The notes under the pieces are model-generated. The model made no database searches, was not told the DNA's origin, and saw only the letters and a list, made by a program, of their open reading frames with translations. Below, piece by piece: positions 42,091 through 50,352 of a stretch of 58,619 bases of DNA (position 1 is the first letter of the stretch; each line of letters opens with the position of its first letter). A program made the translations under genes and the position numbers. The DNA is from JAAYDY01 sp964500225 (GTDB lineage Bacteria > Planctomycetota > Phycisphaerae > FEN-1346 > JAACEH01): assembly GCA_964500225.1 (NCBI GenBank), contig CAZCOA010000012.1:1-58619 (forward strand), given 5' to 3'.

Positions 42091-42701
42091 GATCGTTTCC
42101 CGCGTTGGGTGCGCTTACGCTCGGCGGGCCGCAGGGCGGCGTCCGACGCCATCGCCCGCAGGGCCGCCATGATCTCGTCCGGTTCGACCATGCGGCCGGC
42201 GCCCGACGTGCCGCAGGCCAGATGGCCCTCGGCCGGGCCGACCATCGGATACCCCGCAGCCTTCAGACGCGCCACGTTGTCCTGGACGATCGGGTTGTTC
42301 CACATGCGGCAGTTCATGGCCGGTGCCAGGAGTACGGGGCACTGCATCGTCAGCAGGGTGGTGGAGAGCAGATCGTCGGCTAGGCCGCCGGCGGCCTTGG
42401 CGAGGAAGTTGGCCGTCGCCGGGGCCACGACGCCCAGGTCGGCCCAGTCGGCCAAGGCGATGTGGGCGGTGCGGAACGAATCGTCGGCGTCCCACAGGCC
42501 CGTATGGACGGCGTTGTGCGACAAGGTCCGGAACGTCAGCGGCGTAACGAACCGTGTGGCCGACTCGGTCATAACGACGCGAACCTCGGCGCCGGCCTGG
42601 ACCAGCATGCTGACCAGGGCCGCCGCCTTGTAGGCCGCGATGCCGCCGGTGACGCCGACGACCACGTGCTTGCCCGACAATGGGTCCGCCTGTGGAGTCA
42701 T
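42087..42701 (-). CDS. coaC: Phosphopantothenoylcysteine decarboxylase (CoaC)
   Basis: FMN-dependent decarboxylase giving 4'-phosphopantetheine in CoA synthesis. 204 residues of the HFCD flavoprotein family: VVVGVTGGIAAYKAAALVSM, the catalytic His in FRTAHIALADWADLGVVAPA, PAMNCRMWNNPIVQDN and CGTSGAGRMVEPDEI with the active-site Cys. ATG 42701 chosen; the frame upstream is Arg-rich antisense to rpoZ. Ends in a 4-bp overlap with coaB and follows rpoZ after 37 bp, the usual gmk-rpoZ-coaBC order. Confidence 0.94.
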   Translation of the reverse strand: MTPQADPLSGKHVVVGVTGGIAAYKAAALVSMLVQAGAEVRVVMTESATRFVTPLTFRTLSHNAVHTGLWDADDSFRTAHIALADWADLGVVAPATANFLAKAAGGLADDLLSTTLLTMQCPVLLAPAMNCRMWNNPIVQDNVARLKAAGYPMVGPAEGHLACGTSGAGRMVEPDEIMAALRAMASDAALRPAERKRTQRGKRS

Positions 42702-42738
42702 GATGGGCCGCCTCCCGTTCGCTGGGCCGTGCAGCCGG

Positions 42739-42996
42739 CTACTCGTCCTCGGACGGCGCCGGCGACTGCTCGCCGGTCTCGGTCTCGGCCTCGACGACGC
42801 CACCGGAAAGATCCAATGAGATTTTGTCTTCGAGAATCTCTTGGACGACGCATTCCGCGACCGTCTTGCCCTCCGGATTGACCAGCAGCGGCGCGCCGAA
42901 CGCTACATCGACCATGCGTTTTTGCATGAGGACCGCCAGCTTGAAACGGCCGCCCACCTTCTTCACGATGTCGTCATTCTTCAGTGCTTCGATCAT
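42739..42996 (-). CDS. rpoZ: DNA-directed RNA polymerase omega subunit
   Basis: Small assembly subunit of RNA polymerase, 85 residues: IEALKNDDIVKKVGGRFKLA, VLMQKRMVDVAFGAPLLVNP, then GKTVAECVVQEILEDKI and an acidic tail. AGGGAGA lies 9 nt before ATG 42996; a GTG at 43005 overlapping the gmk stop is the alternative start. Short, so the call leans on both the KRMVDVA-type core and its classic position between gmk and coaC. Confidence 0.85.
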   Translation of the reverse strand: MIEALKNDDIVKKVGGRFKLAVLMQKRMVDVAFGAPLLVNPEGKTVAECVVQEILEDKISLDLSGGVVEAETETGEQSPAPSEDE

Positions 42997-43001
42997 ACGT
43001 C

Positions 43002-43583
43002 TCACTCTCCCTGCCTGCGAATCAGTCGTTCGAGGTCCTGAATAGCTCTCTGAAGGTTGTCGTTGACCACTTCTGCATCGTAGGCGCCGCTGGTGCGGGC
43101 CACGTTCAGTTCCTGCTCCGCCTGGGCGAATCGCCGGGCGACCGCCTCGGGACTCTCGGTGCCGCGGCCGGCCAGCCGGCGTCGCAACTCCTCCAACGAC
43201 GGCGGCACGATGAGTATCAGCAGCGCTTCGGCGAACCGCCGCCGCACTTGGAGGCCGCCCTGCACGTCGATCTCCAGCAGCAGCCGCTTGCCTTGGCGGC
43301 GAGCGCGAGCTACTTCGTCCACGGGGGTGCCGTACAGGTTGCCGAAGACCTCCGCGTGTTCGATGAACCCGCCGGCGGCCAGCCGTCGCTGAAACTCGCC
43401 GCGGCTAAGAAAATAGTACTCGACGCCGTCGGTCTCGCCAGGCCGCGGCAGACGCGTCGTCGCCGACACGCTGAAGGCCAGGTCCGGCACACGTTCCAGC
43501 AGCAGCCGCGTCAGCGTGCTCTTGCCCACGCCCGACGGTCCGCTGACCACGACGATGTCCGATCCGGCGTCGGCGTTACTCAC
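43002..43583 (-). CDS. gmk: Guanylate kinase
   Basis: Phosphorylates GMP to GDP. 193 residues from GTG 43583, which has GAGGG 8 nt upstream; the ATG at 43613 lacks a ribosome binding site and gives a basic Pro/Arg extension. P-loop VVVSGPSGVGKSTLTRLLLE, GMP-binding FSVSATTRLPRPGETDGVEY, EHAEVFGNLYGTPVDEV and LLLEIDVQGGLQVRRRF are intact. The start overlaps the remA stop by 8 bp, so coupling is likely. Confidence 0.94.
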   Translation of the reverse strand: MSNADAGSDIVVVSGPSGVGKSTLTRLLLERVPDLAFSVSATTRLPRPGETDGVEYYFLSRGEFQRRLAAGGFIEHAEVFGNLYGTPVDEVARARRQGKRLLLEIDVQGGLQVRRRFAEALLILIVPPSLEELRRRLAGRGTESPEAVARRFAQAEQELNVARTSGAYDAEVVNDNLQRAIQDLERLIRRQGE

Positions 43584-43881
43584 CGTCGCGGCCCTCGGGG
43601 GCGGTCGTGGCATCGTCTTCGTCGTCGGCCGTCGCCTCGGCCTTGCCGATCAGTTTGTCCCGGATCGTCGTCGGACTCTGGTGCGACAGGATCACGTGGT
43701 GCGAATCGGTGATGACGACGCTTCGGGTCTTGCGGCCGCTGGTGGCGTCGATCAGGCGGTTTTCCGCCGAAGCGTTCTCCACCAGACGTTTCAGCGGCGA
43801 ACTGTCCGCCCGGGCCACTGCCACCACGCGGCTGGCGGCCAGACAGTTGCCGAATCCGATGTTAATCATCTCTATGGGCAT
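43576..43881 (-). CDS. remA: RemA-like (DUF370) regulatory protein
   Basis: 101 residues: the first 80 match the DUF370/RemA family (IEMINIGFGNCLAASRVVAV, SPLKRLVENASAENRLIDAT, GRKTRSVVITDSHHVILSHQ), followed by an acidic tail (EATADDEDDATTAPEGRD) not usual in the family. Bacillus RemA is an oligomeric DNA-binding activator of biofilm matrix genes. The location between yicC and gmk is typical of this family across phyla. GAGGAA lies 7 nt before the ATG. In this organism its targets are unknown. Confidence 0.87.
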   Translation of the reverse strand: MPIEMINIGFGNCLAASRVVAVARADSSPLKRLVENASAENRLIDATSGRKTRSVVITDSHHVILSHQSPTTIRDKLIGKAEATADDEDDATTAPEGRDGE

Positions 43882-43911
43882 CTGATGTTCCTCGCCTGGA
43901 CCGACGGACGC

Positions 43912-44793
43912 CTACTCGGCGTTCTGCACCTGTTCCTTGATGCGGTCGATGGCCGCCTTGATCTCGACCACGCGGCGGCTGATCTCCGGGTGCCCGCTCT
44001 TGGATCCGATGGTGTTCGCTTCCCGCAGCATTTCCTGAGCCAGAAACTCCAGTTTGCGCCCCGTCGGTTCGCTCGAATCCAGAAACTCGTCGAACTGGTC
44101 CAGATGCGATTTCATCCGCGACACTTCTTCGCTGATGTCGCTTCGCTCGGCGAACAACGACACCTCGGTCAACAGGTTCTCTTCGCCGATCTGCGTGCCC
44201 GACTCCTTCAGGAGCACCTCCACGCGGGCCTTGAGCCGGTCGCGGTACTCGATCACGACCGTCGGCGCCAGGGTGTCGATGTGGTTCAGGTGGTCGCGGA
44301 TGGTGGCGGCGTGCTTGCGCAGGTCTTGTTCGAGCGCCTTGCCTTCCTGGGCTCGCATCTTGGCGAAGTCGGCCAGTGCCGACCGGACCGAACCCACCAC
44401 GCGATCGCGGATGTCGTCGAGGTGGCCCTGGAGGCCGTCCTCGTCGAACACGCCGGGAAGCTCCAGCAGACGCGACAGGTCCAAGGCGTCCTTCAGGCCC
44501 AGTCGCGATGCCACAGCCCGAAGTTCCGTCACATAGCTCTCGAGCACGTCCACCGCCATCGGCGGCCGAGCGGCTGCACCCAGGCGTTTGGCACGAACCG
44601 TTACGGTCAGGGCGCCGCGGGTCACGCACTCGCGGACCACTCGGTCCAGTTCGGGCTCCAGCGGCGTCAGGAACTCCGGCAGGCGGAAGCTCGTCTTCAG
44701 ATAACGGTTGTTGACGGCGCGAACCTCGGTCGAGACGCTCAGGTCCGCGTCCTCGATTTCCGCCGTGCCGTAACCGGTCATGCTGAGAATCAT
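43912..44793 (-). CDS. yicC: YicC family protein (endoribonuclease/RNA-turnover related)
   Basis: 293 residues, the full family length: starts SMTGYGTAEIEDADLSVSTE and VRAVNNRYLKTSFRLPEFL, and ends with the DUF1732 region KLEFLAQEMLREANTIGSKS and VVEIKAAIDRIKEQVQN. Escherichia coli YicC is an endoribonuclease acting in small-RNA turnover; the family is conserved next to gmk. AGGGAG lies 7 nt before the ATG. It follows pyrE after 14 bp. Confidence 0.92.
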   Translation of the reverse strand: MILSMTGYGTAEIEDADLSVSTEVRAVNNRYLKTSFRLPEFLTPLEPELDRVVRECVTRGALTVTVRAKRLGAAARPPMAVDVLESYVTELRAVASRLGLKDALDLSRLLELPGVFDEDGLQGHLDDIRDRVVGSVRSALADFAKMRAQEGKALEQDLRKHAATIRDHLNHIDTLAPTVVIEYRDRLKARVEVLLKESGTQIGEENLLTEVSLFAERSDISEEVSRMKSHLDQFDEFLDSSEPTGRKLEFLAQEMLREANTIGSKSGHPEISRRVVEIKAAIDRIKEQVQNAE

Positions 44794-44807
44794 CGGTTGC
44801 TCCCTGT

Positions 44808-45386
44808 TTAGGCGTTGCCGCGACTGCCGGGCTTGACGAGCGGCCGGCCGGCCTTGCAGAGCGGGCAGGCGGCGGCCTCATAAGCCGGCACGTCCACCGT
44901 CAGTAGGCTTACAAACGGTACGCCGAATCCTGGATCCTTGCCGGCGGTGCGGTTGACAAGGCTGGCTACGCCGACGACCTCGGCCCCGGTGTCGGCCAGG
45001 GCAGCGATGACTTCCTTCAGCGAGCCGCCCGTGGTGACGACATCCTCGGCCAGCAGGATGCGTTCGCCGCGCCGCACGGTGAAGCCGCGCCGCAACTGCA
45101 TCTGCCCGTCCTTGCGTTCGGCGAAGATCCCGCGAACACCCAGGGCGCGGGCCAGTTCGTACGCCACCACGATGCCGCCCATGGCCGGTCCAATGACGGT
45201 CTCGGCCTTCAGCCCTTTAAGTTTGGCTGCCAAGTCGCGGCAAAGTCGCTCCGACAGAACGGGGTCCTGAAGCACCAGGGCGCATTGCAGGTAGCGCGGG
45301 CTGTGCAGTCCGCTGGTGAGCAGGAAATGCCCATCAAGCAGGGCGCCGGCATCGGTAAAGGCCTTGAGGTAGTTTGTGTCGCTCAC
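44808..45386 (-). CDS. pyrE: Orotate phosphoribosyltransferase
   Basis: Adds ribose 5-phosphate from PRPP to orotate in pyrimidine synthesis. 192 residues: FLLTSGLHSPRYLQCALVLQ, ETVIGPAMGGIVVAYELARA, FAERKDGQMQLRRGF and the PRPP loop RILLAEDVVTTGGSLKEVI. It ends with a CPLCKAGRPLVKPGS motif typical of a deep bacterial PyrE subgroup. GTG start one base after the secG stop; GGAGG lies upstream within secG. The longer frame to 45590 is the secG shadow. Confidence 0.93.
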   Translation of the reverse strand: MSDTNYLKAFTDAGALLDGHFLLTSGLHSPRYLQCALVLQDPVLSERLCRDLAAKLKGLKAETVIGPAMGGIVVAYELARALGVRGIFAERKDGQMQLRRGFTVRRGERILLAEDVVTTGGSLKEVIAALADTGAEVVGVASLVNRTAGKDPGFGVPFVSLLTVDVPAYEAAACPLCKAGRPLVKPGSRGNA

Positions 45387-45387
45387 G

Positions 45388-45831
45388 CTAGTTCTGGCCT
45401 CCGTTGGTGCTTGGTGCCGGTTCGGAGGAGCCGTTGGTCGGCGTGGCGTCGGCGGCGGGGGCAGCCGGGGCGGCCTCCGTCGCGGGCGCCGATGGCGTCG
45501 CGGGGACGTTGCCCGGAACCGCCGGCGCTGTACCCTCGTCGGGCACGTCGGTCGGCTCGGCCGGAGACGATGGGGCAGGCGCCGAACCACGCGGGCTCGA
45601 CGCCGAACGGTTCATGTACCAGCCGGTGAACAGGGCCAGCAGGAAGAACACGGCGGTCAGGACACCAGTGGCCTTGGTCAGGATGTCGGCTGTCCGGGTG
45701 CCAAAAGCGCTCTGGCCGCCACCGCCGCCAAAGGCTCCGGCCAGGCCTGCGCCGCGACCTTTCTGGATCAGGATCAGCAGGATCAACAGCAACGAGCATA
45801 CCAGGAACGCAATCAGCAGAACGTAAGTCAC
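45388..45831 (-). CDS. secG: Preprotein translocase subunit SecG with long Ala/Pro-rich tail
   Basis: Third component of the SecYEG channel. 147 residues: membrane helix 1 (YVLLIAFLVCSLLLILLILI), the conserved loop QKGRGAGLAGAFGGGGGQSA, helix 2 (TGVLTAVFFLLALFTGWYM), then about 75 residues almost entirely Ala, Pro, Thr, Ser and Glu. Typical SecG ends soon after helix 2, so the tail is an addition of unknown function. Located between tpiA and pyrE; tpiA-secG adjacency is common. Confidence 0.92.
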   Translation of the reverse strand: MTYVLLIAFLVCSLLLILLILIQKGRGAGLAGAFGGGGGQSAFGTRTADILTKATGVLTAVFFLLALFTGWYMNRSASSPRGSAPAPSSPAEPTDVPDEGTAPAVPGNVPATPSAPATEAAPAAPAADATPTNGSSEPAPSTNGGQN

Positions 45832-45878
45832 AGGTCACCTCACTTGCGACAACAGGTCGTCTTGGCGGGGCTCGGCGC

Positions 45879-46649
45879 TCAGGCCAGGCCCTTGGCCTTC
45901 CGGGTTTCTTGGACGATGGCCAGGAACGAGTCGGCCTTCAGGGAAGCGCCGCCGACCAGGGCGCCGTCGATGTCCGGCTGGCTCATCAACTCGAACGTAT
46001 TGTCGGCCTTGACGCTGCCGCCGTACTGGATCCGCACGGCGTCGGCGACCGGCTTGCCCAGCAGCGCGCCCACCAGTGGCCGCACGAACGCATGGACCTC
46101 CTGGGCCTGCTCGGGCGTGGCGGTCTTGCCGGTGCCGATGGCCCACACGGGTTCATAGGCCAGGACGACATGGGCCATCTGATCGGCCGTGACGCCCTTG
46201 AGGCCTTCGCGGACGTGGCGCTCGCAGACGGCGTTGGTTCGGCCGCCCTCGCGCTCGTCGAGCGTCTCGCCGAGGCACAGGATGACGTTTAGTCCGGCAG
46301 CCAGGGCGGCCTTGACCTTCTTGTTGATCATCTCGTCGGTTTCGCCGAGCACGTGCCGTCGCTCGCTGTGGCCGAGGATCACCGTATCGCAGCCCACGTC
46401 CATGAGCATCTGGGGACTGACCTCGCCGGTGAACGCGCCCTTGGCTTCGAAATAGCAGTTTTGCGCCGCCACGTGAACACCCGAACCCTTCGCCGTTGCG
46501 GCCACCGCATCCAGGTACACAAACGGCGGCGCCATGCCGATGTCGATGTCCTTGTGGCCGGCCGCCTTGACAATGGCCGACGCCAGGGCTGTCGCCTCGG
46601 CGCGATTCAGGTTCATCTTCCAGTTTCCGGCGACATACGGTTTACGCAT
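45879..46649 (-). CDS. tpiA: Triosephosphate isomerase
   Basis: Interconverts dihydroxyacetone phosphate and glyceraldehyde 3-phosphate. 256 residues with the catalytic Lys in VAGNWKMN, His in VILGHSERR, Glu in AYEPVWAIGTG (start of the mobile lid) and the phosphate site RIQYGGSVKADN and GALVGGASL. The ATG at 46649 is the family start; the short upstream extension to 46676 is not needed. It follows pheA after 67 bp. Confidence 0.96.
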   Translation of the reverse strand: MRKPYVAGNWKMNLNRAEATALASAIVKAAGHKDIDIGMAPPFVYLDAVAATAKGSGVHVAAQNCYFEAKGAFTGEVSPQMLMDVGCDTVILGHSERRHVLGETDEMINKKVKAALAAGLNVILCLGETLDEREGGRTNAVCERHVREGLKGVTADQMAHVVLAYEPVWAIGTGKTATPEQAQEVHAFVRPLVGALLGKPVADAVRIQYGGSVKADNTFELMSQPDIDGALVGGASLKADSFLAIVQETRKAKGLA

Positions 46650-46716
46650 GTGTGACGTCTCCCTTGCCAGTGACAACGTTGCATCGTGTTCCAGCCGCGG
46701 CCGGAAGGTCCGACCG

Positions 46717-47898
46717 TCAGGCGTCCGCGTCGTGCCGCACCGCCCGCGGATACGACCCCAGCACTTCGAGCTGCTTGCAATGGTCCCGGGCCTCTTCCAG
46801 AGCCTCGCGGACGTGATCGTCCTCGCGGTGTCCCTCGATATCCACGAAGAAGTAGTATTCCCACTTCCGGAACGGCGACGGGTGGCTCTCGATCTTCGTC
46901 ATGTTGATGCCCTTGCGATGGAAGATGCTCAACACCTCCACCAGGGCCCCGTGCCGATGTACCACGCTGAACAGCAGACTCGTCTTGTCGTTGCCGGTCC
47001 GCTTCGGCCCTTCGCGACCAAGCACCAGGAACCGCGTTATGTTCTGAGTATTGTCTTCGATGGCCTCAAACGCAATGGCCACGTTGTACAACTCGGCCGC
47101 CAGACGCGAAGCGATGGCCGCCGCGTTCGGCTCGCTTGCCGCACGCTGTGCCGCAACCGTCGTGCTCGGCGTCTCCACCAACTCGGCCTTCGGCAGATTG
47201 TGCGACAGCCAGGTACGGCATTGATTGAAGACCTGCGGCTTCGAATAGACGACCTTGATGTCCGCCACACTGCAATTGGCCAGCAGATTCTGGTGAATCG
47301 GCATGGCCAACTCGGCACAAACCGTCACGGGCGTGTTCAGGAACCCATCAAGGGTGTCCCTAACACTGCCGCCAGTGGTGTTTTCAATGGGCACCAGGCC
47401 GTAGTCGCCGAACTTCCGCGAAATCGAGTCGAACACCGTGGCGATGTCTCGCACCGGGACGTACTCGACGGAGGCCCCGAACTGCTGCCTCGCGGCCAGA
47501 TGGCTGAAACTGCCGTCCGGGCCCAGATAGACGATCTTCAGCGGCTTCTCGAGAGCGAAGCTGCCGCTCATCAGCTCCTTGTACACCGCTATGAGGGTCT
47601 CGCTCTTGAGCGGCCCCCGGTTCATCCGGGCGATGTTCTGTAGCACTTGGTGCTCGCGGTCCGGGCTGTAGATCTGGAGGTTGCCCGTAGCCCGCTTATG
47701 ACGCCCCACCTCGACCACGACGCGAGCCCGCTCGTTCAGGAGCTGAACCAGTTGCGCATCCAGCTCGTCGATCCGGCGGCGGAGGGCCTCCAGATGCGGG
47801 TCGGACGGCGATGACCGGCCCTGGGCCGGCTCGTCGGGATGCTGCCGTGGCTCCTGATCGGACAAATTGTCCCCCTGGGGGCGCACACTGACCCCCAC
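46717..47898 (-). CDS. pheA: Bifunctional chorismate mutase/prephenate dehydratase (P-protein)
   Basis: Two steps of phenylalanine synthesis in one chain of about 393 residues. AroQ chorismate mutase (about 38-115: LRRRIDELDAQLVQLLNERA, YSPDREHQVLQNI), prephenate dehydratase (about 120-300: VYLGPDGSFSHLAARQQFG, VPIENTTGGSVRDTLDGF, and NITRFLVLGRE with the catalytic Thr-Arg-Phe), then an ACT domain (about 310-390: KTSLLFSVVHRHGALVEVLS, IESHPSPFRKWEYYFFVDIE) for Phe feedback. The start is uncertain: GTG 47898 is the longest, GTG 47886 and TTG 47865 have better G-rich ribosome sites. First gene of the long minus-strand run. Confidence 0.92.
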   Translation of the reverse strand: MGVSVRPQGDNLSDQEPRQHPDEPAQGRSSPSDPHLEALRRRIDELDAQLVQLLNERARVVVEVGRHKRATGNLQIYSPDREHQVLQNIARMNRGPLKSETLIAVYKELMSGSFALEKPLKIVYLGPDGSFSHLAARQQFGASVEYVPVRDIATVFDSISRKFGDYGLVPIENTTGGSVRDTLDGFLNTPVTVCAELAMPIHQNLLANCSVADIKVVYSKPQVFNQCRTWLSHNLPKAELVETPSTTVAAQRAASEPNAAAIASRLAAELYNVAIAFEAIEDNTQNITRFLVLGREGPKRTGNDKTSLLFSVVHRHGALVEVLSIFHRKGINMTKIESHPSPFRKWEYYFFVDIEGHREDDHVREALEEARDHCKQLEVLGSYPRAVRHDADA

Positions 47899-47921
47899 GC
47901 AATACCATGGTCAAGACGGCA

Positions 47922-47949
47922 AGAATAGCAAAAGGGCCCGAAAAGTCAA
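47922..47949 (-). promoter_or_regulatory. Promoter upstream of pheA
   Basis: Minus-strand TTGACT (47949-47944, 5 of 6), 16-nt spacer and TATTCT (47927-47922, 4 of 6). It predicts initiation near 47915, just before pheA, and could serve the whole pheA-to-ftsK run. Confidence 0.55.
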
Positions 47950-48390
47950 AGAAAAAGGCATTTCAGGGCATTCCTGTTGTGCCGCGGGTCGCCGAGGCCG
48001 TCATGGGCCCCAGGTATTCCAGACAGGTGGAGGCGGTGCCGGCGGAAGGGGCGGTATTTTAAGAAACAACCGCCGGGGTGTAATTAGGTTGCGCAGCATT
48101 CAGAAAATATACTGTCGAGGATGCGTCTGCTGTCGGATGAGTGGCAAGGGATATGTAGTACATTATATTGCAGGACGGACGGAGGCAATGAGCCGGGTAT
48201 AAATCGAGGCCAACAAGACATCTGTATATCCTCTAAAGTCGTCATGGCGTGCCGCCGATATCTTGCTCATGGGGACGCGGGGGCTGGATGTTGGGGGCGA
48301 ACAGTCCTCAACAGCGTGGGGGAGGCTTGCCGATTGCGGCGGTGCCAAGCAAGTGGCAGCGCTGTGGTTGTGAACCCCCGGGAGTTCACG
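47950..48390. other. Divergent intergenic region pheA / HD-GYP gene
   Basis: About 440 bp, more AT-rich than its surroundings, with -10-like sequences on the plus strand (TATACT near 48110, TATATT near 48170), none with a well-spaced strong -35. A frame runs open from 48121 into the next gene but has no ribosome site and unrelated composition. I see no other gene or RNA. Confidence 0.4.
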
Positions 48391-50352
48391 ATGAGACATC
48401 GCACCCGATGTCGAAGGCCGTTCCTGGATTCATTGCGTTCGTTGATTGAGTCGGCGGAGTCCCTGGACAAGCATTTTGTCGGTTTTACCAAGAGTGTCAT
48501 GGACCTGGCCGGGATGCTGGCCTCTGCCATGTCGCTGCCGATGCGTACACGGCGGCGGTTGCGTGTTGCGGCTTTGTTGCACGACATCGGCCGCATGCGT
48601 CTGCCCAAGGAATTGTTCGACAAGGAAGGGGTGCTGAGTCCGACTGAACAGGAATGCCTTCGCAGCCATGTTCTTCACAGCGAGGCGATGGCCGGGCGGC
48701 TGCTCTACGACGGGGAAATTCTTGCTATGATCCGCCACCACCACGAGTGGTACAACGGGCAGGGGTATCCCGACAAGCTGTCCGGAGAGAGTATTCCGTT
48801 GGGGGCTCGCATCTTGGCGGTGGCAGATGCCTATGTGGCCATGACGCAATCCCGCCCGCATCGTCCGGCAAGAACGTCGAGCGAGGCGCTCCAGATCATA
48901 CGGCAGGGTGCCGGACAGCAGTTCTGTCCGTATGTTGCCGATGCCTTGATTCTGCTGATCAAGGGGGTGCTCCTTCCGGTATCGGATCCCACCGCGGTTG
49001 TTTCGCCCCCGGTACCGTCGGTGGTCTCCGAGGCGGCGAGGGAGAAGAACGCGATTGCCGCCACGACGGCGCCGCGGCGATTATCGCCACGGGAACTGGA
49101 GTCTCACATCAAGTCGGTGGTGGACTTGAAGGCACTGCCCGACGTTGTGACCGACATCATGGCCATCACGTCCAACGTTGAAGGCTGCCGCATTGACAGT
49201 CTGGTCCGCCGGATCGAGTGCGACCACGCCTTGGCGACTCGGATATTGCGGATTGCGAATTCGGCTCTCTATGCGACCTCCGGCAAGGTCGATTCAATCG
49301 AGCGGGCAGTCGTTATGCTTGGTGTCGGTGGCATCCGCCAGTTGCTACTCGGAGTGGTCGTCATCGATCAGTGGCGACAGGGCGACGACACAGGGCGGTT
49401 GCGGCGGGACGTTTTCTGGCAGCACAGTATGGCGACGGGCCTGCTGGCCGGCCACATTGCGAGGCTGACGCGATGTGCCGAGGTTCAGTCGGCCTTCACG
49501 GCGGGGTTGCTGCACGATCTCGGACAACTTGTCTTCCAGGAGGCGGTCGGAACGATCTACGGTGACGTTCTGGCCGAGGCGCAATGCGGAAAACGTCCAC
49601 TGGCGGAGGTCGAGGCGCAGCGTCTTGGCGCCGACCATGCCTCCATCATGCAGACGGTCGGCCGGGTGTGGGGGCTGCCTAAGTCGCTGGTGGATGTGAT
49701 GTGTCTGCACCATCTGCCGTGGAGCAAAGTGCATGCTGTGCCGCGCGATGTGTTGCCGTTGCTGCTATGTGTTCGCATGGGCAATGTGTTTTCCCACCTG
49801 TTGAGTCTGTGTAAGCACGAACTGGGAGTCCTGGAGATAGTTCCCAGGATGCTGGTGTACTACCTGGGTCTTCGCCGCGAGATGATAGACCGGATTCTGC
49901 CGGACGTGGCGGCGGAGGTGCTTAAGCTAGGGAAGGTGTGCGGCCTGATGTCGGGCGCACATGACGATCCTGTGGCTTCCCGGCCTCCAGGGTCCTGCCG
50001 CGAGATTTGTTACGTGGGCGCCGACGAGGGCGAAATGGACCCGGTACCGTCGTTTCTTTCCGGTTGCGGCGTACACGTCCGAGTTGTTCGAGATTTGCCG
50101 TCTGGGCGACTGGACGTGCCGTGCTGGGTTCGGGCCGACAGGCTGGGCGTCGTTCAGGCGGCCCTCGCCGCGTTTAAGGCGGCTGATTCCACACGGCATC
50201 AGTGGCTACTGCTATTGCCGGAAGCGACGCCGCGGAGCATGCGGGAAGAGCTGGACGCTGCGGGCATCCCTTACTTGGTCGAACCCTGGAGCGTGGCGGC
50301 GATGTCGGCGGCGCTGGCCGGCGTCGAGTCGTCCGTGCCGTTAACCGGTTGA
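48391..50352 (+). CDS. HD-GYP and HDOD two-domain signalling protein
   Basis: 653 residues. The N-terminal part (about 20-185) is an HD-GYP phosphodiesterase domain: LLHDIGRMRLPKELF, HHHEWYNGQGYPDKLSGESI, GARILAVADAYVAMT, all key metal residues and the GYP loop present, so cyclic di-GMP hydrolysis is plausible. A linker leads to an HDOD domain (about 235-440: LKALPDVVTDIMAITSNVE, ATRILRIANSALYATSG, IERAVVMLGVGGIRQLLLGV, TAGLLHDLGQLVFQEAV). The last 110 residues are unassigned. ATG 48391 has GGGAG 7 nt upstream. Its 3' end overlaps the convergent folC end by 12 bp. Confidence 0.88.
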   Translation: MRHRTRCRRPFLDSLRSLIESAESLDKHFVGFTKSVMDLAGMLASAMSLPMRTRRRLRVAALLHDIGRMRLPKELFDKEGVLSPTEQECLRSHVLHSEAMAGRLLYDGEILAMIRHHHEWYNGQGYPDKLSGESIPLGARILAVADAYVAMTQSRPHRPARTSSEALQIIRQGAGQQFCPYVADALILLIKGVLLPVSDPTAVVSPPVPSVVSEAAREKNAIAATTAPRRLSPRELESHIKSVVDLKALPDVVTDIMAITSNVEGCRIDSLVRRIECDHALATRILRIANSALYATSGKVDSIERAVVMLGVGGIRQLLLGVVVIDQWRQGDDTGRLRRDVFWQHSMATGLLAGHIARLTRCAEVQSAFTAGLLHDLGQLVFQEAVGTIYGDVLAEAQCGKRPLAEVEAQRLGADHASIMQTVGRVWGLPKSLVDVMCLHHLPWSKVHAVPRDVLPLLLCVRMGNVFSHLLSLCKHELGVLEIVPRMLVYYLGLRREMIDRILPDVAAEVLKLGKVCGLMSGAHDDPVASRPPGSCREICYVGADEGEMDPVPSFLSGCGVHVRVVRDLPSGRLDVPCWVRADRLGVVQAALAAFKAADSTRHQWLLLLPEATPRSMREELDAAGIPYLVEPWSVAAMSAALAGVESSVPLTG

